A stretch of DNA of 9,693 nt, taken from assembly GCA_903822375.1 (NCBI GenBank), contig CAIJOU010000619.1, positions 1-9,693 on the forward strand, written 5' to 3'. Each line of letters begins with the position of its first letter. Within the stretch, counting starts at the first letter, position 1. The notes beneath the pieces are model-generated. The model did no database searches and was not told the DNA's origin. It saw only the letters and a program-made list of their open reading frames with translations. A program made the position numbers and the translations under genes. This document shows, piece by piece, positions 1 through 5,935 of this stretch. Source of the DNA: Candidatus Hydrogenedentota bacterium (lineage in GTDB: Bacteria > Hydrogenedentota > Hydrogenedentia > Hydrogenedentales > CAITNO01).

Positions 1-881
1 ACAATTTGCGTGTCGGGAACCTCGCGATCGTCCTGAAAGGCGAGATGCCCGCCGCTCGCGGTAACCACCTTGGGGATGGGCTTGTCGCCGAGCACAAAGC
101 GCGCAAGATCGATCTGGTGTATGCCGTCGTCGCCCATGTCACCGCCGCCGTAAGCCCACCACATCTTCCAGCCGCCGTGAAAATGGCCCTTGTTGAACGG
201 CCGCGCCGGCGCGGGTCCAAGGTACATGTCATAATCGACGGACTTCGGCTGTTCCGAGTCGGCCGGGCACTTGAATGTCTCGCCGCCCTTCATGTTGTAA
301 ATCTTCACGAGCGGGATGTCGCCAAGCTTGCCACTTTGGATGTATTCGCGGGCGCTCAGCGCAAATTCGGAACTGCGGTTCTGAAGACCGCACTGGACAA
401 CGCGGTTGTACTTTCGCGCCGCCTCGATCATCTTCTTGCCTTCCCAGATATTGTGGCAGGGCGGCTTCTCGACGTAGACATCCTTCCCGGCCTGGCAGGC
501 CCAGACGGTGGCGAGACCGTGCCAGTGGTCGCAGGTGGTTATAAGGACCGCGTCCACGTCCTTTGCGTCAAAGACGCGGCGCATGTCCTGGAAGGCGCGG
601 GGAGCACGGTCCTCTATACTTTCAATCTGTTTGGGGAAATTGCCGATGCGCTCCGTGTCCGCGTCGCAGACATAGGCCATCACCACGTCCTTGCGGTTGG
701 CAAACTGCCGTCCCACGTCACGCCCACGACCGCCGGTGCCTATTACGCCCATCACAATTTTGTCGTTTGCGGAGACCGCCCGCGCTTTGCCGGGCTGCAT
801 CATTACTGCCGCGCCGCCCACCACCGTCAGCATGCTTTTTGCGGACTTCGAAATAAAGCCGCGCCGGCTCATGTCATCCAT
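1..881 (-). CDS. Gfo/Idh/MocA-family oxidoreductase, Tat-exported (3'-truncated by window edge)
   Basis: NAD(P)-dependent sugar or cyclitol oxidoreductase of the Gfo/Idh/MocA superfamily; the exact substrate is unknown. Reading from ATG 881 gives 293 complete codons before the window ends, so the C-terminus is missing. The N-terminus has a twin-arginine signal (SRRGFIS, residues 5-11) followed by a small hydrophobic stretch ending near residue 36, implying folded export to the periplasm. The Rossmann loop GVIGTGGRG is at residues 45-53. The family EKP motif is at 138-140, with its Lys expected to bind cofactor and substrate. The segment GDDGIHQIDLARF (250-262) carries the His usually found in the active site. 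An AAAGGGT ribosome site at 889-895, 7 bases upstream, favours ATG 881 over the in-frame ATG 872. A strong terminator upstream separates this gene from the operon to its right. Family assignment is secure; the sugar-oxidation role is inferred. Confidence 0.93.
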   Translation of the reverse strand, partial: MDDMSRRGFISKSAKSMLTVVGGAAVMMQPGKARAVSANDKIVMGVIGTGGRGRDVGRQFANRKDVVMAYVCDADTERIGNFPKQIESIEDRAPRAFQDMRRVFDAKDVDAVLITTCDHWHGLATVWACQAGKDVYVEKPPCHNIWEGKKMIEAARKYNRVVQCGLQNRSSEFALSAREYIQSGKLGDIPLVKIYNMKGGETFKCPADSEQPKSVDYDMYLGPAPARPFNKGHFHGGWKMWWAYGGGDMGDDGIHQIDLARFVLGDKPIPKVVTASGGHLAFQDDREVPDTQI

Positions 882-923
882 GCCACGCACCCTTTCGTCT
901 TGGGTCGGTCGCCGCGCAGGAGC

Positions 924-939
924 CCGTCCGCATGGACGG
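924..939. other. Small hairpin in the oxidoreductase leader
   Basis: A perfect 6-base inverted repeat (CCGTCC / GGACGG) with a 4-base GCAT loop lies between the putative -10 element and the oxidoreductase start. It would form in the 5' untranslated RNA. No T-tract follows it, so it is not a terminator. It may only reflect high GC content. Confidence 0.3.
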
Positions 940-973
940 TCCGCCGCCGGCAGACATCTTTCGGTTACATCTG

Positions 974-982
974 ATTCTAACA
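974..982 (-). promoter_or_regulatory. Possible extended -10 promoter for the oxidoreductase gene
   Basis: On the minus strand the bases read TGTTAGAAT: a TGn extension followed by TAGAAT, five of six matches to TATAAT. No good -35 hexamer sits 16-18 bases upstream, which is tolerated in extended -10 promoters. It lies downstream of the operon terminator and about 92 bases upstream of ATG 881, where a promoter is required. The organism's sigma-factor preferences are unknown. Confidence 0.3.
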
Positions 983-1028
983 GACCCGGTGCCCGGGGGA
1001 CATGGTTTCAAACAGGATGTGATTGGGC

Positions 1029-1079
1029 AAAAGAAAGCGGGCCGCCGCTCCGGCTTGGAGAAGACCGAAGCGGCGACCC
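1029..1079 (-). terminator. Intrinsic (Rho-independent) terminator of the minus-strand operon
   Basis: Read on the minus strand, 1079-1064 pairs with 1054-1039 in an uninterrupted 16-base-pair stem (three G-U pairs, otherwise Watson-Crick and GC-rich). The loop is 9 bases. Two bases later comes TTTCTTTT (1036-1029). The hairpin begins 26 bases after the stop codon of the 39-codon gene. The opposite strand has no T-tract after the stem, so termination should act only on minus-strand transcripts. It ends the unit before the oxidoreductase gene. Confidence 0.82.
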
Positions 1080-1105
1080 ATTATCTCAGGCCTGTTGAAG
1101 GTCTT

Positions 1106-1225
1106 CTATTGTCCGGTGGTTTCGCCACCCAGGAGACCGCCGAGGAAACTGGTTAGGAAGGACTGGAGATAACCCATGATCGCCTTGAGCAGCCCGTCGA
1201 GAAAGCCGCCAAATCCATTGCCCAT
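1106..1225 (-). CDS. Small glycine-rich hydrophobic protein, 39 aa, unknown function
   Basis: A 39-codon frame runs from ATG 1225 to TAG 1106. It is supported by an AAAGGAG ribosome site exactly 7 bases upstream and a strong terminator 26 bases downstream, so it is bracketed like a real gene. The peptide begins MGNGFGGFLDGLL. It continues through a mostly hydrophobic central segment (residues 8-32) rich in Leu, Phe and Gly, including a GGLLGG run (29-34), and ends in a polar tail (ETTGQ). Charged residues are few (Asp10, Lys14, Glu35). This fits a short membrane-associated or amphipathic helix, but I recognise no family. It follows the cyclase gene after 183 bases, so it may be the last gene of that operon or have its own promoter; I see no convincing -35/-10 pair. 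It could be a small membrane protein, a toxin-like peptide or a partner of a neighbouring enzyme. Confidence 0.68.
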   Translation of the reverse strand: MGNGFGGFLDGLLKAIMGYLQSFLTSFLGGLLGGETTGQ

Positions 1226-1232
1226 CTATCTA

Positions 1233-1239
1233 CTCCTTT
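1233..1239 (-). promoter_or_regulatory. Strong Shine-Dalgarno site for the 39-aa gene
   Basis: The minus strand reads AAAGGAG, followed by a 7-base spacer (TAGATAG) and ATG 1225. It is the best ribosome-binding site in the window and the main reason for calling the short gene. One copy of a 9-base direct repeat overlaps it. Confidence 0.75.
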
Positions 1240-1260
1240 GTTCTCTGTTTGCTTTGTTCT
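1236..1260 (-). repeat. 9-base direct repeat (AGAACAAAG, two copies) in the small-gene leader
   Basis: On the minus strand AGAACAAAG occurs at 1260-1252 and again at 1244-1236, a 16-base period. The second copy overlaps the Shine-Dalgarno site by four bases. The surrounding leader is A-rich and poor in structure compared with the rest of the window. The repeat is plain in the sequence; a role as a protein or RNA binding site is only a possibility. Confidence 0.5.
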
Positions 1261-1408
1261 TAGTGTTATTGCAGGAACCTATCATCGCGATGTTCTTCCC
1301 ACAGTACCTGCCGTGGTGGAGACTGTTACAGGTTACGCGTGCGGTGCGTCAGAATGGAGGCGGGGGTGGAGGGCCTGCGGAACCGGGAATCGCCGTGCCG
1401 ACAGAGCT

Positions 1409-2446
1409 TCAGCCGGCCGTCTCAACGAAGTACATGCGCATGGGCCCCTTGCCCTTGACTTCGACCGCAGGCCGTTCCGTGAAGTTGAACTCGCCGCACA
1501 CGAGCCGCTGGGTGCTCTCGGAGAGGTTAATCCGCATGGGTTCTGAATTGCTTTCCATGCGGCTGGCGGTGTTTATGGTGTCGCCGAAGACATCGTAGAT
1601 GTACTTCTTTATGCCGACCACCGCGCCGACCACGGGGCCGGTGTGAATACCGACGCGCATGCGCCATTGCTGCGGGGCTTCCGCATTGCGGGCCTCCAGC
1701 CAGCGCACCATTTCGACGGCGGCCCGCACCATGTTGCGTGCGTGATCCGGGTCGGGTTCGGGCATGCCGCAAACCGCCAGGTAGGCGTCACCGATGGTCT
1801 TGATCCGCTCACAGTGGTGGGCCTCGGCAATATTGTCGAAGTGGGTGAAAAGATCGTTCAGTTCGGCGATGAGCGTGTTGGGGTCCAGCCGGGAGGACGT
1901 GTTTGTGAAACCGACAAGATCGGAGAAGAACACGGTGACATTCTCGAAGAGTTCAGGAACGGTTGTTCCGGTCTCTTTGAGCTGCTCGGCAATGTTGGCG
2001 GGAAGGATGTTTCGCAACAGCGCCTCACTCTTCTCCTTTTCCGCCAGAATAATCGCGTTGGCCTCGTCCAACTGGCGGGTCATGCTGTTGAACGCCTCGG
2101 AGAAGCCGCCCATGAAGTCCACCTGCTGGCTGAAATCGCCCTTGGCGATTTGCTGCGTCTTCCAGGTGAGATGGCGCAGATTGGCGTGCAGGTTCTTGAG
2201 CGCCTGTGCGGAGGCCCCGCTTCCCGCGGGCGGCTCGACTTCAAGGTCCCCCCGCGACAGCGCGGACGCGAATCCGGCGAGCGACGCCTGGTCGGCGCAC
2301 AGCGCGTTCACATATCTAACCAGTTGTGCGACCTCGTTTTCGGGATACCCTTCGGGGAGCTTTATGGGGTTGAACGCGCGACCCTTCAGGAGGCGGTAAA
2401 CAGCCTCCGTGATGCGGTCGATGTCCTCTTCGGGAATGTTAAGCAT
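1409..2446 (-). CDS. Class III adenylate cyclase, soluble, with HAMP-like N-terminal region
   Basis: Predicted to make cAMP from ATP (345 aa). Residues 1-80 are unassigned and hydrophilic. Residues about 80-132 resemble a HAMP module (AKGDFSQQVDFMGGF near 101-115). A helical linker with EKEKSEALLRNILP (136-149) is typical of the segment preceding cyclase domains. The catalytic domain spans about 165-345. Metal-binding Asp176 (FFSDLVGFT) and Asp220 (IGDAY) are present. Lys216 (IKTIGD) and Asp285 (YDVFGD) are the adenine-selecting pair, where guanylate cyclases have Glu and Cys. Asn292 and Arg296 (NTASRME) are the transition-state residues, so the enzyme looks fully active. There is no transmembrane segment or signal peptide, which is unusual for a HAMP-containing cyclase. 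It starts 11 bases after the preceding glycosidase-like gene with a GGAG site (2451-2454), so it is co-transcribed. Substrate choice is read from residues, not tested. Confidence 0.93.
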   Translation of the reverse strand: MLNIPEEDIDRITEAVYRLLKGRAFNPIKLPEGYPENEVAQLVRYVNALCADQASLAGFASALSRGDLEVEPPAGSGASAQALKNLHANLRHLTWKTQQIAKGDFSQQVDFMGGFSEAFNSMTRQLDEANAIILAEKEKSEALLRNILPANIAEQLKETGTTVPELFENVTVFFSDLVGFTNTSSRLDPNTLIAELNDLFTHFDNIAEAHHCERIKTIGDAYLAVCGMPEPDPDHARNMVRAAVEMVRWLEARNAEAPQQWRMRVGIHTGPVVGAVVGIKKYIYDVFGDTINTASRMESNSEPMRINLSESTQRLVCGEFNFTERPAVEVKGKGPMRMYFVETAG

Positions 2447-2457
2447 GATTCTCCGGC

Positions 2458-5400
2458 TCAGGGTTCAAGGTTAATGCATATGGTCTGTTCTTTGCCAACG
2501 GCGGGAGATGGCAGAATGATGACGTTATTGTCGAAATCTGTGACCGGCTGACCATTGCATTCCACACCACGGATGGCACGTCCGCCGGGCGTACGCGGGT
2601 ACAGCAGCAGTTTGCCCAGTTCCGCCATGGACTGGCCGCCCTTGGGCGAAAGCCGCAGGCGGTATTCGTAGCTGTTGCCACCGGCGGTGGGTGTTATGGC
2701 AAGGTCAAGGTCGCCAAACGCGGTGGGCAGGCCGCGAATACCAAGCGGTACACTGCCCTGCGTCCAGCGGCGGAACATGGCGGGCGTAATCATAAGCCGG
2801 TTGCCGTCCTCCATGGCGAGGGTCTGGCGGAAGAGATTGACCCACTGGCCGTCGGCCCAGAAATGGGGCTGATCGCCGTTGGCGGTCACATTGGAATATC
2901 CTTCGCCCCAGCTGAAAGTGCCGCCTGCCGTGTCGGTGAAGGCGCAGAAGTAGTCGAGAGCGCGGTCGGGCTCGCCGCGCAGGATATGGCCCACGGCACG
3001 GTCCACGCCGATGTAGGGCCAGTAGCCACCCGGGCCCTCGGAGTGCATGCCTCCCCCCCACTCGTTGCTCATGCGCTCCATGCGGCGGGTTGTGGCGGTA
3101 AGCATGGGGTCCTGCGGGTCGAGTGCGCGGCAGGGCCACAAGAGACAGTTGTGCGCCCAGTAACCGTACATCCCGACCCCTTCCGGCTCAACGCCGAACC
3201 ACAACTGGCCCTCGTAAAGGCCAATCCTCTTGAACGTCTTTTCAAAGGACTTGTGCAGCGCCGCTTTCAGTTCGGCGCGTTCGCGGGCAAAATGCTCCGC
3301 TTCATCTTTCAAGCCCAGTGCCTTTGCAGCATCGGCGGCCTCGGCCAAGCCGAGAATGGCGAAGGCGTTCATGTAGTACATGTGCATGCCCTTGCCGACC
3401 TCCATCACCTCCATGGCGCCCGGCTCGATAAGGCCGTAGCGCGGGTCGTCTGGGTTCTTCACCGCTTCCATGTGCCGGTGCCGCGAGTCGACAATCCACA
3501 TTGCGCCCCGTTTAATGAATGGGTATGCGGTGTTTTCGAGCCAGGCGCGGTCGCCGGAGAGTTTGTAGTGCTGCACAAGCGCCCAGAGATTTTCGCCCTG
3601 CGTGTCGAACTGGCCGGGGCGGGTGTTCCAAAGGCCGTTCTCCAGCATGCCAAGTTGGAGCGGTCTTCCGTCGAAGGAAATCGGGCCTCTGTGCCTGATG
3701 TCGGAGACGTTCTTGCAGTAACCCTCCAGAATGCGGGCGGCGCGGTCATGCAGGCCGGCGAGGTCATAGGCGTAGACGACATAGGCCTGGTCGCGGTAGG
3801 CGTGGTCAAAGTAGAAATAGGGACTGCACGCGTTGTACCAGACGCCCTCGTCCACCTTGATGTCCAAAATGGCGCGGGTGGCCAGACGCGACAGGAAGAT
3901 GTCCGTCAGCACCGGGTCGGGCGTGGTTACCTTCGCCGCCTGCACGAAGAAGGCGTCCCAGTGTTCAACGACCGCCGACTCTGCGGCATCGGGGTTGGCC
4001 GCCTTGAGCGCCGCCACCTTCGCTTCGGGGAAGGGGGGCACGGACTCGCCGGGAATCACGTCACGGAAGGCATGGGCGACATAGCCCATGCTCGCCGGTT
4101 CACGGCGGTGGATGAACGGCACCTTGATCCAGCAGGTCCTGGTCTCGCCGGGCGCCACCAGCGGCGCGTAGCCCAATTTCAGCCGCGCGAAGCCGATGTC
4201 GCTCTTGTCATACTCTTGGTTGGATGCGCCCTGCTCGGGTGTCGCACCCACATCAATATGAAACAGGCACTTGTCGTTCATGGCACCGCCGCACACGCCC
4301 GACGCGTCGCTGACATCGGTGCCGTCCGGAAAGACATAGATGACACTCAGACGGGTATGTCGCAGGCGCGATGCCGCGGAGACACCCGAGGAGACTTCTA
4401 TGAACCCGTCTCCGTTAACATCGCGTGCACCGGAGAAGTCGGAGAAGAGCGGTCCGGCCTTTTCACTGAGCGCGGTCACATGGTCCAGCGTCTTCGTCGC
4501 GCAGCCCTCTGCCTTGTACTCGTAGACGAGGTCACCGGGTTCTTTGGGCGGATCAAGATAGTAGCCGCCGACATTGGGCGTGGTGGCAAGGCAGACGGTG
4601 TAGTTGCGCCCCGGCTCGGCCTTGAACCGGTACACAACGGGCACGCCGTCGAGGCCGATACGGCAGGTGGCCATGGCGGGTTCCACCGCACCGGGACCTC
4701 CCCCCATGGTGTACGCCTTGGCGCGCTTGTCGCACAGTCCCCAGTCACGCAATGCGGTCTCAGCGGCAGGAGTCCCGTCGGTGACAAGGAAGGGTGCATT
4801 ACCGAGTCCGCGGACCACGCCATTGTCGAGCCGCATATCGGGCGGCCCTTCCACCACGGCCGCGAGACAGGCCTTCGCGGGCTCTTTGCCGGGGTTTTGG
4901 ACCTGGAGTTTGTACAGGTCATAGTTGCCAAGGTCCCCGCCGGGCGTGGTCATGGCGGTAACCCGGTAATATAACCCCCCATGCGTCCACGCACCCCAGA
5001 CGGCGGGCAGGCGGTTGTTCATCAGGCCGATGCGGAAGGAATCGAGCGCGTCCGGCTTGATTTCTTTGCCGTCTTCAAACAGACGGAACACGAGGTCAAA
5101 GGCGGGGTAGCGGACATGCATGTCGCGGCCGATGGCGTTGAAATCGCGGTCCCCGTCGATACCGAAGGCGGTCCATTCGTTGGAAGCGCTGTTGCGGCCC
5201 GGCGCGCATTCCTCAAAGCTGGTTTCAAAGCGGTCGATATGCTTGTCGTCGCTGTTGCGCAACCGCTGCGGCACATAGTCCACACCGCCGCCGTGAAATC
5301 CCGTTTCCGGCCGGGCCTCACCGGATGCCCCTGCCGCCACGTCATGAAATACCATATCGGCAAAAGCGCCCGGCTTGCCGTCCCACGGAGACAGGTACAA

Positions 5401-5922
5401 CTCCGTCACCTGAACGTGAGTCCATCCAAGGATTATGGCGAAGTCCTTGGGGAGTACACAGCGAACCTCGGTCCAGTCCGTGGGCAGGGTGGAACTGACA
5501 AACAACTCCACCGTCGGGTCGCCCGAGGCGGGTTCGCTCCAGGCGCCGGCCGCGTAGCCAAAATAACGGGTCTGGCCGGTATCGGCGTTGCGCAATGCCA
5601 GTTGCACGACGCAGACCGTGCCCTGTTCCTTTTTCCAAGACCAGGAAAATGTCGTGTCCGGGGTGATGAATACGGGCGCGTCGTCTCGCAGCTTGATTCG
5701 CGCCTGCGGACCAGTTACCTGGACCTGTGAACGGGGCTGGTCCACAAAGGTCCCGCCTTCGAGTGTGCCTTGAACACCCCGGGCATCCAGCACGGGCACG
5801 TCACGAGCCGCAAATGAAACGGCAGGGATGGGCTGTAATGCGGCGGGAACCGGATAAATATCTTCTGCAAGCACTGGAAACGCGCCGACCAGGAGAACAC
5901 AGGCACAAGTGAGCATGCGCAT
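2458..5922 (-). CDS. Secreted multidomain six-hairpin glycoside-hydrolase-like protein, 1154 aa
   Basis: Probable extracytoplasmic glycan-active enzyme; the family is not recognised. Start 5922 gives a clean signal peptide (MRMLTCACVLLVGAFPVLA, cleavage after VLA, residue 19) and places a GAGG site 9 bases upstream. Residues about 45-200 form a beta-sandwich-like, possibly carbohydrate-binding domain (TFSWSWKKEQGT, GYAAGAWSEP, LYLSPWDGKPG). Residues about 270-640 are a beta-rich middle region with an EF-hand-like calcium loop DVNGDGFIEV at 501-510. Residues about 650-1035 look like an alpha/alpha toroid, with repeated aromatic and acidic motifs: YFYFDHAYRDQAY, QFDTQGENLWALVQHY (residues 772-787), GYWAHNCLLWP, FSWGEGYSN. 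A C-terminal beta domain follows. Acidic catalysts are probably among D/E in DTQGEN and EWGGGMHSEGPGG, but I cannot assign them. It lies between the radical SAM and cyclase genes with 11-base gaps. It could also be a lyase or epimerase, since those share this fold. Confidence 0.85.
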   Translation of the reverse strand: MRMLTCACVLLVGAFPVLAEDIYPVPAALQPIPAVSFAARDVPVLDARGVQGTLEGGTFVDQPRSQVQVTGPQARIKLRDDAPVFITPDTTFSWSWKKEQGTVCVVQLALRNADTGQTRYFGYAAGAWSEPASGDPTVELFVSSTLPTDWTEVRCVLPKDFAIILGWTHVQVTELYLSPWDGKPGAFADMVFHDVAAGASGEARPETGFHGGGVDYVPQRLRNSDDKHIDRFETSFEECAPGRNSASNEWTAFGIDGDRDFNAIGRDMHVRYPAFDLVFRLFEDGKEIKPDALDSFRIGLMNNRLPAVWGAWTHGGLYYRVTAMTTPGGDLGNYDLYKLQVQNPGKEPAKACLAAVVEGPPDMRLDNGVVRGLGNAPFLVTDGTPAAETALRDWGLCDKRAKAYTMGGGPGAVEPAMATCRIGLDGVPVVYRFKAEPGRNYTVCLATTPNVGGYYLDPPKEPGDLVYEYKAEGCATKTLDHVTALSEKAGPLFSDFSGARDVNGDGFIEVSSGVSAASRLRHTRLSVIYVFPDGTDVSDASGVCGGAMNDKCLFHIDVGATPEQGASNQEYDKSDIGFARLKLGYAPLVAPGETRTCWIKVPFIHRREPASMGYVAHAFRDVIPGESVPPFPEAKVAALKAANPDAAESAVVEHWDAFFVQAAKVTTPDPVLTDIFLSRLATRAILDIKVDEGVWYNACSPYFYFDHAYRDQAYVVYAYDLAGLHDRAARILEGYCKNVSDIRHRGPISFDGRPLQLGMLENGLWNTRPGQFDTQGENLWALVQHYKLSGDRAWLENTAYPFIKRGAMWIVDSRHRHMEAVKNPDDPRYGLIEPGAMEVMEVGKGMHMYYMNAFAILGLAEAADAAKALGLKDEAEHFARERAELKAALHKSFEKTFKRIGLYEGQLWFGVEPEGVGMYGYWAHNCLLWPCRALDPQDPMLTATTRRMERMSNEWGGGMHSEGPGGYWPYIGVDRAVGHILRGEPDRALDYFCAFTDTAGGTFSWGEGYSNVTANGDQPHFWADGQWVNLFRQTLAMEDGNRLMITPAMFRRWTQGSVPLGIRGLPTAFGDLDLAITPTAGGNSYEYRLRLSPKGGQSMAELGKLLLYPRTPGGRAIRGVECNGQPVTDFDNNVIILPSPAVGKEQTICINLEP

Positions 5923-5931
5923 GGGAAAAGA

Positions 5932-5935
5932 CCTC
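5932..5935 (-). promoter_or_regulatory. GAGG ribosome site overlapping the radical SAM stop codon; decides the glycosidase start
   Basis: The minus strand reads ACTTGAGGTC: the TGA stop of the radical SAM gene (5936-5934) shares bases with GAGG. ATG 5922 follows after 9 bases and begins a good signal peptide. The upstream in-frame ATG 5967 lies inside the radical SAM gene and would bury the signal sequence behind 15 polar residues. The overlap suggests translational coupling of the two genes. Confidence 0.6.

Noticed and set aside
874..957. A 27-codon frame in the oxidoreductase leader whose stop overlaps the gene's start
   Set aside because: It has no ribosome-binding site, an Arg/Gly-rich composition without features, and lies in GC-rich DNA where such frames are common.
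6..974. A 322-codon open frame on the plus strand over the oxidoreductase gene
   Set aside because: The minus strand here encodes a clear Rossmann-fold oxidoreductase with Tat signal and EKP motif; the plus-strand product shows nothing recognisable.
1356..1373. G-rich tract on the plus strand (potential two-tetrad G-quadruplex) between cyclase and small gene
   Set aside because: Only two-base G-runs repeat regularly, so any quadruplex would be weak; GC-rich composition explains it.
1643..2551. A 302-codon open frame on the plus strand over the cyclase gene
   Set aside because: It is the antisense shadow of a fully conserved class III cyclase domain.
2863..4974. A 703-codon open frame on the plus strand, antisense to the large glycosidase-like gene
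   Set aside because: It lies wholly opposite a gene with a signal peptide, ribosome site and coherent domains. Its translation is Gly/Val/His/Arg-rich with no recognisable motif, as expected for antisense frames in GC-rich DNA.
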